Assembly (NCBI GenBank): GCA_003851245.1
Contig: BHEP01000016.1
Span: 1 to 56,038 of the forward strand
DNA length: 56,038 bases
Reading direction: 5' to 3'
Source of the DNA: Bacteroidales bacterium
Lineage (GTDB): Bacteria; Bacteroidota; Bacteroidia; Bacteroidales; Azobacteroidaceae
The position numbers and the translations under genes were made by a program. Position 1 is the first letter of the stretch. Each line of letters opens with the position of its first letter. The notes under the pieces were generated by a model. It saw only the letters and a program-made list of their open reading frames with translations, searched no databases and had not been told where the DNA came from. Positions 9,695 to 17,746 of this stretch are shown piece after piece.

Positions 9695-11248
9695 ATGAAA
9701 ACTACAAATAAAATAAAAACAACTGCCTTTGGACTATTCCTGCTCTTCTTTGTAGGATGCACCTCAGATTTTGACGATTTAAATACGAATCCAGACACAT
9801 CGTCTTCCACCACTTCTAGCATGTTGGCTACTAATCTTATTATTGCCCATGCAAAGACAGGAGGAAAAGAAGGATCCGATTTTCTTAGCAAACGTTTGTT
9901 TTGGGGAGAACAAGTATATAACATACAATATAATAGAATCGGGAAGGGTAGTTTTGAACAGATACGAGAAATAACCAATGCTCAAAAGATGGTTGACTTA
10001 TGCACCGACGATAGAAAAAACGCATATATAGGCCTCTATTATTACATGAAAGCCTGGGCGTTTTACTCTGCAACGATGACTATGGGTGATGTACCGTATA
10101 GCGAAGCGCTTCAAATAGAAAAGTTTAGAACGCCAAAGTACGACGAACAAAAAGATGTTTTTAAAGGTATTTTACATGATCTAGAGCAAGCTGATTCATA
10201 TTTTGCCATAGCTACTAAAAGCATGGAGGGAGACCCTTTCTATGGTGGAGATCCTAAATTATGGAGAAAAGCTGCGAATGTATTTCGCTTAAAAGTTCTC
10301 CTTAACCTAGAAAAAAGAGTCGCAGATACTCCCGAATTAAAAGTGAAAGAAACCTTTAAAAAAGTAGTTTCCGAGGGCAATATATTTGAAAGCAATGCCG
10401 ACAACTTAAAGATTACCTACTCTGATAAAGCAGGGCAACAAAATCCATTTCATAAAAATAATACCAGAAGTATTGATACTTATGCTGGTACTAAAACAAT
10501 TATAGACCCGCTAAAACAGCTCAAGGACTATCGACTATTTTATTATTTCGCTCCTGCACAAGCTCTTACCGAATCCTTATATTTGCCTGAAGGTGCTTCA
10601 TTATTGCAGAGAAATGATTGGAATGCTTATAATGGACTCAATGCTGCGGGAGATTTTGGCGAAGAGCAGAAAAAAATTGCCGCACGTATGCACCCTCGAT
10701 TAAATGATATTTATAGAACTAGCTATATAGGAACACCTGCCCTTCGGCTGAGCTATGCAGACATGAACCTAATATTGGCTGAAGCGGCAGAAATAGGCTG
10801 GATAGATGGCGTAGCAAAGACATATTATGAAAAAGGAATACGTGCCTCATTCGAGTATGTAAGATCTTCGGTTCCTGACGAGGAAAAATACACCCAAGGA
10901 ATGAGTATCACTAATCAATATATTACGGACTATCTTTCTAGCCCAGAAGTTGCGTATGCAAATGGCAATACCCAAAAAGATAGGTTGAAAAAAATATGGT
11001 TGCAAGCAACTTTAGGATCATTTTTGCATCTCGCTTGGGATTCTTATTATCAGTATAGACGTACTGCTTACCCTGAGTTGCCAATCAATCCGGAAACTAA
11101 TTTGAATGATATGAAAGACAGAATACCGGTACGATGGCTGTACCCAGAATGGGAAACAAACTACAATAGAGAACAAGTGAGAATAGCTTTAGAACGTCAA
11201 TGGGGTGGTGCTGAAGATATAAATAAAATAATGTGGATTATAAAATAA
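9695..11248 (+). CDS. SusD/RagB-type lipoprotein (SusD-like_2 subgroup), partner receptor dead
   Basis: This is an intact surface lipoprotein of 517 residues. It has a signal peptide with lipobox FFVGC followed by TSDFDDLNTNPDT, a form typical of the SusD subgroup that pairs with long SusC/RagA receptors. Further family marks are YYYMKAWAFYSATMTMGDVPYSEAL, LWRKAANVFRLKVLLNL, LSYADMNLILAEAAEIGW, YYEKGIRASFEYV and the QATLGSFLHLAWDSYYQYRRTAYPE block near the C terminus. It is unusual that the coding sequence shows no damage although the SusC immediately upstream is destroyed. It may use another receptor in trans, or may have decayed only in expression. The next gene begins 7 bases after the stop. 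Confidence 0.9.
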   Translation: MKTTNKIKTTAFGLFLLFFVGCTSDFDDLNTNPDTSSSTTSSMLATNLIIAHAKTGGKEGSDFLSKRLFWGEQVYNIQYNRIGKGSFEQIREITNAQKMVDLCTDDRKNAYIGLYYYMKAWAFYSATMTMGDVPYSEALQIEKFRTPKYDEQKDVFKGILHDLEQADSYFAIATKSMEGDPFYGGDPKLWRKAANVFRLKVLLNLEKRVADTPELKVKETFKKVVSEGNIFESNADNLKITYSDKAGQQNPFHKNNTRSIDTYAGTKTIIDPLKQLKDYRLFYYFAPAQALTESLYLPEGASLLQRNDWNAYNGLNAAGDFGEEQKKIAARMHPRLNDIYRTSYIGTPALRLSYADMNLILAEAAEIGWIDGVAKTYYEKGIRASFEYVRSSVPDEEKYTQGMSITNQYITDYLSSPEVAYANGNTQKDRLKKIWLQATLGSFLHLAWDSYYQYRRTAYPELPINPETNLNDMKDRIPVRWLYPEWETNYNREQVRIALERQWGGAEDINKIMWIIK

Positions 11249-11255
11249 TAACAAC

Positions 11256-12848
11256 ATGAAAAAAATATTAATACTAGCATTTACGATAGTTTCGATTATC
11301 GCAAATTCGCAAACTCCTTTTAATAAGTTTCTTTTTGACAATGAAATTATAAACTTAGATACCATCAAAAAACGCATGGCGGAGTCTGAGTTTGCTCATG
11401 TGGGACATACACCAACTTACAGCCCAGGATTGAGTGGCTATGCCTTGGATCTGACAGATGATGTGGGAGAACGCTTGCCTCTATTTTTAGACAAGTCAGA
11501 GATTCCTGCATACAATAAAGATTTTGCCATAAGCATATGGGTGAAAACGAAGATCAATGCACACCAAGGAACGCCTATTATGTCTAATAAGAAGAATGGT
11601 GAGCGCACAAGTGCTGGATGGACTATTGGAACTGCAACAAATGGTGCCTGGTTTTTTAATATTAGTGATGGAAAGAATACCTACAATTATGAACCAACGC
11701 CACAACGTCAGGCAATAAACGATGGCGCATGGCATCATATTGCCTTGAGCATTGATATGAAAAATAAGGAGATGTGGATGTATTATGACGGACGAAATGT
11801 AGCTATATACAATATAGAAAGTATAACTGACAGCATAGAAAGTGAACTACAAACTGTAATTGGCGGCACTGATGAGTACAACGACTGGGGCTCTCGTGGC
11901 GAGTGGACTGCCTTCAATGGCATGATAGATGAGGTGGAAATATATAACACCACCATCAGTGCAAAGAAGGTGCAAGAGACCTACCAAAGATTTTTTCCTG
12001 ATGGCGCAACTAAAACGCCTAGAACACCTCAGAAATTAAAAATCCAAACATGGAATATATGGCATGGAGGTCGTCGCTATGGCGAGCATGTGGGTGTAGC
12101 TAGAACTATTGATGTAATAAAAGGAGAAAATGCCGATGTTGTTGGATTGATCGAAACGTATGGCTCGGGGGCAATTATTGCAGATTCTTTGGACTATTAT
12201 TTTTATCTAATTAGTTCCAACTTGAGCATAATGAGCCGTTACCCCATAGAGAATACAGTAAAAGTATTCAAGAGCTTCTTTTCAGGAGGGGCAGTCATTG
12301 ATTTAGGTCATGGAAATAAAATTGCTTTTTTTGACATCTGGCTCAATTACTCTCCTGATATGTGTGGACTATTTGCTGGAGCATCCGTTCTTCCCGATTT
12401 TCTTGAAAAAGAGAAACTAACACGCCAGAAAGAGATCAAAACAATACTTAGCGAAATTGATTCGTACATCAAGAACTCAGACAAAGTTCCTGTATTTGTA
12501 GCCGGCGACTTCAACTGTGGCTCACATCTCGACTGGACAGAAAAAGCGAAAGATCAATTTCATGGATTGGTGGTAGATTGGCAAACATCAAGAATGATGA
12601 TCAATGCTGGATTCAAAGACAGTTTTAGAGAAATAAATCCCAATGGATTGAGAGATCCTGGATTTACTTGGTCGCCATTGATTAATAATGCCTCGCCTAA
12701 TCAGAATTGTATTAGAGACCGTATAGATTTTATTTACTATAAAGGAAAGAAAATCTTACCATACAGAAGTAGAGTTTTGGAGAACCATGCTAAATTATGG
12801 CCCTCTGATCATGCCACAGTAATCTCTTCTTTTTATACAAACTGGTAG
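11256..12848 (+). CDS. secreted LamG-like domain plus endonuclease/exonuclease/phosphatase-family protein
   Basis: A signal peptide (MKKILILAFTIVSIIANSQ) leads into a concanavalin-like LamG/jelly-roll domain (about residues 40-250; AISIWVKTKIN, DGAWHHIALSIDMK, GMIDEVEIYNTTIS). This is fused to an EEP-fold hydrolase (about 260-530). The metal and catalytic signature is complete to the eye: TWNIWHGG (Asn), VVGLIET (Glu), VAGDFNCGSHLDW (Asp and Asn), DRIDFIYYKG and the terminal SDHATVISSF (Asp-His). EEP enzymes cut phosphodiester bonds in nucleic acids, inositol phosphates or phospholipids, so the product is a secreted phosphodiesterase, phosphatase or nuclease tethered by a binding domain. It follows the SusD gene by 7 bases and should be its operon partner, which suggests a phosphorylated or nucleic-acid substrate for this PUL. 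The exact substrate is inference. Confidence 0.85.
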   Translation: MKKILILAFTIVSIIANSQTPFNKFLFDNEIINLDTIKKRMAESEFAHVGHTPTYSPGLSGYALDLTDDVGERLPLFLDKSEIPAYNKDFAISIWVKTKINAHQGTPIMSNKKNGERTSAGWTIGTATNGAWFFNISDGKNTYNYEPTPQRQAINDGAWHHIALSIDMKNKEMWMYYDGRNVAIYNIESITDSIESELQTVIGGTDEYNDWGSRGEWTAFNGMIDEVEIYNTTISAKKVQETYQRFFPDGATKTPRTPQKLKIQTWNIWHGGRRYGEHVGVARTIDVIKGENADVVGLIETYGSGAIIADSLDYYFYLISSNLSIMSRYPIENTVKVFKSFFSGGAVIDLGHGNKIAFFDIWLNYSPDMCGLFAGASVLPDFLEKEKLTRQKEIKTILSEIDSYIKNSDKVPVFVAGDFNCGSHLDWTEKAKDQFHGLVVDWQTSRMMINAGFKDSFREINPNGLRDPGFTWSPLINNASPNQNCIRDRIDFIYYKGKKILPYRSRVLENHAKLWPSDHATVISSFYTNW

Positions 12849-13016
12849 CACTTACAATACCGCAAAAGGGTAGTGTAACGACTACCTGCATATAATCAAC
12901 AAAAACTGGTGGGAGGCATTGGAAGAGGCGATAAAAAATCAGAGTTTACAGACTTCCCATACATGGTGTACTATCTGTTTCAATAATTAATTTAAAATTG
13001 CAGCAAATATACATCA

Positions 13017-13050
13017 TTTGCATTTTGATTCCCAAAAAACACTACCTTTG
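13017..13050 (+). promoter_or_regulatory. Bacteroidetes-type promoter of the first tandem lipoprotein gene
   Basis: TTTG at 13017-13020 is followed after 22 bases by TACCTTTG at 13043-13050, matching the -33/-7 consensus TTTG-TAnnTTTG. The start codon is 30 bases downstream. The paralogue at 14363 has the same TACCTTTG box at nearly the same distance. Confidence 0.6.
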
Positions 13051-13080
13051 CCATATTAGTTTATTTTCTGAAGCAATTAT

Positions 13081-13998
13081 ATGAAGCAATTATTTGTTTA
13101 TTTTTCATTATTAGTCTTACTTTCATCCTGTGATTTTAATAAAAGAAACTCTGTCTCTAAAATTTTTTGGATAGACAATCCTTTAGAGACGCCTATTACA
13201 ATCCACATTGATGAAGAGGCACACACGATTGCTGCCAAATCGGTATTGCTACTCGAAATTCCCTCTGGTCTCCACCGTTTGGAGTACAATAAGGAGCAGG
13301 TTAATTTTGTGGTTAAGCCCAATAGCAAAGAAGTAATAATGAACCCAACACTGAGCAATTATGTTTTTCATCATGAAATGTACAGTCTAGAAGAAGAAGG
13401 GGCGGAAGAACAGGCCGATAGATTTAGAGAGACCTATCTCTACGATTATTATTTGGAATCTGGCGATACCATTAGAGTTCCCTTTAAATTGGTAAATGAC
13501 TTATTTATAGAGAGAACTAGCTATTATTGGCATCTGAACCCAACCGAACCTTATAAGGAGGTTGACTATATTTCTATGGAGGGATCCAATCTTTTATCCG
13601 TAGTTAGATCCAAAATGTTTAGAGAACGTAATTTTTATAGACATTACGAAGCTTTTTTGCCGGATAATTTCCAGTTCCCTAAAAATGAAACTAAATTAAG
13701 CGATTTAAAACCTTTTGAATTTATGCCCGAGAACTTGAGGCATTGTGATTGTGCTGGTCTCGACATTATTTTGCAACTTAAATTAGCACAATTTGATTCC
13801 TTACAAATAGTGGATGCCACTGAATTTAAAGCTCTTTATGATCGTTTTAGCATAAAAAATCGCGCCGATAGATTAGAGACCGACTGTGGTCCTGATTATC
13901 CAAATTTAGGTGCTGAATCCGAATATTGGATTGTACGAAAAGCATTGGAAAAAAGCATCTTGAAATTGGGGGTAAGTAATGCCTTTATTGTTGAATAA
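13081..13998 (+). CDS. lipoprotein of unknown function, tandem paralogue 1
   Basis: I do not recognise this family. The protein has 305 residues and a lipoprotein signal (LLVLLSSC, Cys17, then DFNKRN). Next comes a compact beta-rich segment (about residues 28-110: FWIDNPLETPITIHID, HTIAAKSVLLLEIPSG, NFVVKPNSKEVIMNPTLSNYV) that resembles a small Ig-like or PEGA-like domain in rhythm. A middle part follows with YLYDYYLESGDTIRVPFKLV and YYWHLNPTEP, and then a helical C-terminal part. The paralogue at 14363-15277 shares these blocks almost word for word. Both have their own promoter, so they are separate units rather than an operon. The Cys-Asp start would fit envelope anchoring, but which face is unclear. 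Confidence 0.85.
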   Translation: MKQLFVYFSLLVLLSSCDFNKRNSVSKIFWIDNPLETPITIHIDEEAHTIAAKSVLLLEIPSGLHRLEYNKEQVNFVVKPNSKEVIMNPTLSNYVFHHEMYSLEEEGAEEQADRFRETYLYDYYLESGDTIRVPFKLVNDLFIERTSYYWHLNPTEPYKEVDYISMEGSNLLSVVRSKMFRERNFYRHYEAFLPDNFQFPKNETKLSDLKPFEFMPENLRHCDCAGLDIILQLKLAQFDSLQIVDATEFKALYDRFSIKNRADRLETDCGPDYPNLGAESEYWIVRKALEKSILKLGVSNAFIVE

Positions 13999-14297
13999 CC
14001 TACGAAAGAAACTCTATTATCGATTTTGAAGTATTAAGACAGCATATAGAAGGCGTGAAAAAAGCATTTGTAATTTGACTTATTATAAGTTTTAACCCTG
14101 TGAATGGGAATACGAAGGCATTGGCGCTGAAAATAAAATTGGCGAAATAGGTACACTCTTGCGCAAAGCATTATAATGGCTACCAGAATCTAAACAGAAG
14201 AATTAAGCGATAATCAAAATCTAACACTTAGATGCATAACAGGCATCATGCATCATTGCAGGATGATAGTGCTTGTCGTAGACCTTTTTTTTTTACA
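13999..14297 (+). other. gene-free stretch with short coding debris
   Basis: The gap between the two lipoprotein genes (13999-14362) has no open gene. The frame through about 14001-14078 reads YERNSIIDFEVLRQHIEG then KKAFVI and a stop, which resembles the end of the neighbouring lipoproteins (AFIVE/AFIVK) and may be the tail of a third, lost copy. About 14100-14205 reads EWEYEGIGAENKIGEIGTLL followed by RKAL, a stop and WLPESKQKN, a remnant I cannot assign. A small hairpin (GATGCAT at 14231, ATGCATC at 14248) follows. Confidence 0.4.
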
Positions 14298-14332
14298 CTT
14301 GCAGCATTAATTACAAAAAAACAGTACCTTTG
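14298..14332 (+). promoter_or_regulatory. Bacteroidetes-type promoter of the second tandem lipoprotein gene
   Basis: TACCTTTG at 14325-14332 is an exact -7 box. CTTG at 14298-14301 is a partial -33 box at a spacing of 23. The ATG at 14363 is 30 bases downstream, the same distance as for the first paralogue, which shows that the promoter was duplicated with the gene. Confidence 0.55.
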
Positions 14333-14362
14333 TCTGATTATTTTATTTACTATTGCATTTCT

Positions 14363-15277
14363 ATGAAACATTTTATTTATTTTTCGTTACTGTTAGTACT
14401 TTCATCCTGCGATTTTTCTAATGAGAAACCTCGCTCTACAACTTTTTGGATAGATAATCCCTTAGAAACACCCATTACAATAAGCATCGATGGAAAGAAG
14501 CATGAAATTGCCGCCAATTCGCAATTGCTTTTAGAACTTAAATCTGGCCGACATAGCCTTGATTACAACAATGAGCAAATTAATTTTGTAGTCAAACCCA
14601 ATGATCAACAAGTGATAATGAACCCTACATTAAGCAATTACGTTTTTTATAATGAGATATATAGCGAAATAGGCAAAAATGCTGAAGAAGAGGTAGAAAG
14701 GGCTTATAAAGCCTATCTGTACGATTATTATTTGCCATCGGGCGATACTGTTAAAGTTCCGTTTAAATTGGTAAGCGATTTTTTTATAGGTAGATACAAC
14801 TATTATTGGCATCTAAACCCTACAGAACCTTTTCCAAATACGGCAAAGATCAATAAGGGTGGCTCGAATCTTTCAACAGCACCTCAATCCAAAATATTTA
14901 GAGAGCATGATTTTTATTCTTATATAGGCGAAGAATTGGCTGCGGAGTTTCGTTTTCCTAAAAATGAAACTAAATTAAGCGATTTAAAGCCTTTTGAGTT
15001 TATGCCCGATAGTCTACATTTCGATTGTGCTCCCGCCGAAAAGGTTTTACAACTCAAACGTGCACAATTTGACTCACTGCAAACAGCTGATCATTCTGAA
15101 ATGAGAGCATTGTATAATCGCTTTTCTAATCAAAAAGATATGTCTAATGTAAGGAATGAATGTTCCCCTAGTGATAATAAGAGCTTAGATCCAAATTCCA
15201 ACTACGGGGATTTAGAAAAAGTAATGAGTAATAGAGTTTCGGAATTGAGTGAAAATAGTGCGTTTATTGTTAAATAA
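14363..15277 (+). CDS. lipoprotein of unknown function, tandem paralogue 2
   Basis: This is the second member of the unrecognised family, with 304 residues from the ATG at 14363. I chose that start because it begins the signal peptide (MKHFIYFSLLLVLSSC); the upstream TTG at 14330 lies inside the promoter. The blocks FWIDNPLETPITISIDG, NFVVKPNDQQVIMNPTLSNY, YLYDYYLPSGDTVKVPFKLV, YYWHLNPTEPF, FPKNETKLSDLKPFEFMP and the terminal SAFIVK match the first paralogue. Divergence is greatest after the lipobox, around residues 100-120 and in the last 60 residues. Conservation of the WHLNPTEP and SDLKPFEFMP blocks in both copies suggests functional constraint. Two cysteines near the C terminus (in HFDCAP and NECSP) have counterparts in paralogue 1. 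Confidence 0.85.
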   Translation: MKHFIYFSLLLVLSSCDFSNEKPRSTTFWIDNPLETPITISIDGKKHEIAANSQLLLELKSGRHSLDYNNEQINFVVKPNDQQVIMNPTLSNYVFYNEIYSEIGKNAEEEVERAYKAYLYDYYLPSGDTVKVPFKLVSDFFIGRYNYYWHLNPTEPFPNTAKINKGGSNLSTAPQSKIFREHDFYSYIGEELAAEFRFPKNETKLSDLKPFEFMPDSLHFDCAPAEKVLQLKRAQFDSLQTADHSEMRALYNRFSNQKDMSNVRNECSPSDNKSLDPNSNYGDLEKVMSNRVSELSENSAFIVK

Positions 15278-15314
15278 GAAAGCGCAGGCAAAATTACAAG
15301 CGCCACGACTAAAC

Positions 15315-15893
15315 TCCCGACTTGGTTTTTACGGGAGTAGCTTCGGCCAATGGTTTTTGGAGTAGGAATAATATTCATCAGAAAAATTATAAATTCTACA
15401 ATGCTGACAATAATTATGTAAGTCAGAACTACCCTCAAAACGGGGTAAGAGATGAACGCAACGATAGCTATCAGGTAAGGCTTAGATTTATCAGATGATT
15501 TTCCTGATGTTTCCCTAGGATCTGCAAGCAATCAATACGCCGAAGGCATACCTACCATGTGGGGCATCAACTCCTTTTTTTGTCGCAGCAATTATTGATT
15601 CAAAGACAGATATTTGTTTGAAGCCAATATACGAACCGATGGTTCATCACGCCTTGCTGAGGGTTCAAAATGGGGTGTGTTTCCTTAGTTTTCTGACGCT
15701 TGACGAATATCCGAAGAGGCTTTTATGAGCGGTATTACTTTTGTCAACAACCTTAAGATAAGAGGATCATGCGGACAAACAGGTAATGAGAGGATAGCAG
15801 AGTTTTTGTACAGAAAGGTGGTAGGTGATTTTAAATTATCGGGGGCATTTAATTTTGCATACAACAAAACAAACTTCTTGTTTGCATGAGTGG
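15315..15893 (+). pseudogene. degenerate SusC fragment, close relative of the first susC
   Basis: The stretch aligns base by base with the first susC: 15315-15489 with 1262-1437, 15490-15815 with about 1548-1873, and 15816-15869 with about 2162-2220. Between these blocks roughly 110 and 290 bases of the parent are missing, and both joins sit at a TA shared by the two parental edges. Counting by eye, identity is near 85-90%. The frame is broken by several stops (TTGATT for TGGATT near 15596, TAG near 15686, TGA near 15698). After a 15-16 base insertion with the inverted pair CAAAC/GTTTG, homology ends near 15893. The rest of the gap to 15990 holds nothing I recognise. It is dead DNA from a lost susC paralogue. 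Confidence 0.9.
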
Positions 15894-15997
15894 TTTATTG
15901 TACAATCAAGATGCCTAAAATGGATTTATAAGGGGCCACGAGATAGCTTCCCAGATAAAAATCACTAGCCTTATTTCTTATAAACATTATTTTTCAT

Positions 15998-16005
15998 TAC
16001 TTTTG
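15998..16005 (+). promoter_or_regulatory. -7 box upstream of the 16031 lipoprotein gene
   Basis: TACTTTTG fits TAnnTTTG and lies 25 bases before the ATG. No clear TTTG is present at the -33 position. Confidence 0.45.
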
Positions 16006-16030
16006 CATAAATATTTTTTTTTTGCAAAAC

Positions 16031-16855
16031 ATGATAAAATCTTTTTCATACGCCTTAGTTTTATTACTTGTCTTTTTTTCTTGCAATGAGCAAGAAAAGT
16101 CGGCAGTACAGCTATTGGCACAAGCTCAATCGCACTATGAGGCAAAAGAATATTTTGCTGCAAAATCTTGTTTGGACAGCTTGAAAGCAGGCTATCCCAA
16201 ACAAATTGCAGAGCAAAAACAGGCATTACAACTAATGAGGCGCATAGATCTTAGCGAACAAGAGCGTAATTTGCTATATATGGATAGCCTATTGCCCATC
16301 AAAGAAAATGAAATCGCAGAACTTCGCAAAAAGTTTGTTTTTCAAAAAGATGCACAATATGAGGATCAGGGCAAGTATTTGAGCCCACAGCAAGTAGAGT
16401 TGATGGAAAGGCAAGTATCCTGTCTTAGGTCGGGCGTTCGCGAAGATGGTCTGCTGTACCTTGCCAGTCGGTACTGTGGATCTATCCCACTAGAACACAG
16501 GCAAATAATAATCCGTCTTGACGAGTCTACCTATACTCAAAGCCAGGCCATACCTAAGGATGGAGGGCTCAATTACAGTTTTGTGGATGGGGGCATGTAC
16601 ACCGAGATTGTGACTTATCTTGGAGAAAAGGCGGAAGAAGTTGTGCATTTTGTGTGTGACAATAAAGATAAGAAGCTGCAAATAGAGTATGTTGGAAAGA
16701 AGCACTTTAAAATGAACCTTTCGCAAGGCGACAAGCAGTCTATTTATTTGAGTGCTAATCTGGCTACAGCAATGGCAGAAGTAATGAAAATAGGGCTTGA
16801 GAAAGAAAAATCAAGTCAGCGCATCAAGTATCTTAAGGAAAAGTTGGACTATTGA
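16031..16855 (+). CDS. lipoprotein of unknown function with coiled-coil-like helices
   Basis: The ATG at 16031 is preferred over a TTG at 16022 because it begins the signal peptide MIKSFSYALVLLLVFFSC, with the lipid-carrying Cys18. Residues about 25-110 are helix-rich and charged (QLLAQAQSHYEAKEYFAAKSCLDSLKAG then MRRIDLSEQERNLLYMDSLL and ENEIAELRKKF), suggesting a TPR-like or coiled-coil segment. The remainder is mixed alpha/beta (GLLYLASRYCGSIPLEHRQI, FVDGGMYTEIVTYLGEKAEE) and ends in a charged helix. The protein has 274 residues. I cannot assign a function. It is transcribed alone, 168 bases ahead of the DUF4369 gene, which has its own -7 box. Confidence 0.75.
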   Translation: MIKSFSYALVLLLVFFSCNEQEKSAVQLLAQAQSHYEAKEYFAAKSCLDSLKAGYPKQIAEQKQALQLMRRIDLSEQERNLLYMDSLLPIKENEIAELRKKFVFQKDAQYEDQGKYLSPQQVELMERQVSCLRSGVREDGLLYLASRYCGSIPLEHRQIIIRLDESTYTQSQAIPKDGGLNYSFVDGGMYTEIVTYLGEKAEEVVHFVCDNKDKKLQIEYVGKKHFKMNLSQGDKQSIYLSANLATAMAEVMKIGLEKEKSSQRIKYLKEKLDY

Positions 16856-16947
16856 CAATTATTCGTAACTCCTAGAATAGATGACGAAAAATCATGCCTA
16901 ATGGGCATTAGTTCTAGGAAATTGGGGTTATTTCGACCAAAATATCT

Positions 16948-16955
16948 TACCTTTG
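16948..16955 (+). promoter_or_regulatory. -7 box of the DUF4369 lipoprotein gene
   Basis: TACCTTTG matches the Bacteroidetes -7 consensus. TTGG at 16922-16925 is a poor -33 candidate at spacing 22. The start codon is 68 bases downstream. Confidence 0.45.
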
Positions 16956-17023
16956 CCGAAAATATTGCCGAGTAGTGCTTGGGGAAATATAGAAAACATA
17001 AAAATAATTAAAATATAAAAAAA

Positions 17024-17674
17024 ATGAAAAAAACGGTTCTTTTTTTACTGACATTGGCTTTGTTGTCAGCATGTTCAGACAAGGGAGTAGGGTATTCGGT
17101 AGAAGGAAAGATTGATGCGCCAGGCATGAATGGGAAGCAAGTAGTATTTATTGAAATTTCTGATGGCAATATGCTTGCCTCAGACACAATTATGATTGTA
17201 GACAATGCTTTCACATACGATGGAAAGGTCAATAAAATATGCGTTAGAACGGGCAATATCTTGGATTCTGACATTCCTGCTTTCGAGATTGTGTTGGGAG
17301 AGGGACCTGTTAAGGTAAAAGTCCGCAAAGACAAGAAGGTAGAAATTGGAGGCACTCCATACAATGATGCTTTGCAGAAAATTTACGAGAAATCTACTGA
17401 ATATGGCGACAATATGAGGGCAAACAAGGCCGCAATGGACAAAGATATTGCAGAAGGAAAACTGACCAAAGAGAAAGAAGAAGAGTATGCCAGCACTTTC
17501 CGCAAGCTGATTGACGAAAACACCACTACCCAAATTGCTTTTGCAAGGGAAAATATCGAAAACCCCTTGGGAGAATATTATTTTTTTAGAACTTATTTTT
17601 TCCAAAGTTTCGAAAACAAGCAAGAAATGATGCTGTTTGCAACACCAGCAATTAAGGAAAAATTTAATATGTGA
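17024..17674 (+). CDS. DUF4369-type lipoprotein lacking the usual thioredoxin domain
   Basis: The 216-residue product has a lipoprotein signal (LTLALLSAC, Cys17) and then the beta-rich DUF4369 module (about residues 22-120: YSVEGKIDAPGMNGKQVVFI, MLASDTIMIVDNAFTYDGKV, FEIVLGEGPVKVKV). A helical segment follows (about 125-190) and ends GEYYFFRTYF. In Bacteroidetes this module normally sits in front of a TlpA-like thioredoxin domain with a CxxC motif in proteins of about 370 residues. Here the frame stops at 17672, no CxxC is present, and only 72 bases separate it from the convergent UspA gene, so the thioredoxin half is absent. It is either a truncated relic or a natural short form. A role in envelope redox cannot be claimed without CxxC. 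Confidence 0.75.
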   Translation: MKKTVLFLLTLALLSACSDKGVGYSVEGKIDAPGMNGKQVVFIEISDGNMLASDTIMIVDNAFTYDGKVNKICVRTGNILDSDIPAFEIVLGEGPVKVKVRKDKKVEIGGTPYNDALQKIYEKSTEYGDNMRANKAAMDKDIAEGKLTKEKEEEYASTFRKLIDENTTTQIAFARENIENPLGEYYFFRTYFFQSFENKQEMMLFATPAIKEKFNM

Positions 17675-17746
17675 TTTTAAAATCGGCTTGAGGCAATAAT
17701 CCTAATAATAGCCCTCGCAAAAGACACAGACACTTCAATTTGCTAA

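Noticed and set aside
12879..12986. Short frame reading RLPAYNQQKLVGGIGRGDKK then SEFTDFPYMVYYLFQ
   Set aside because: It looks like the tail of a lost protein, but it has no start, is preceded by stops and I could not match it to a family. The gap 12849-13016 otherwise shows nothing.
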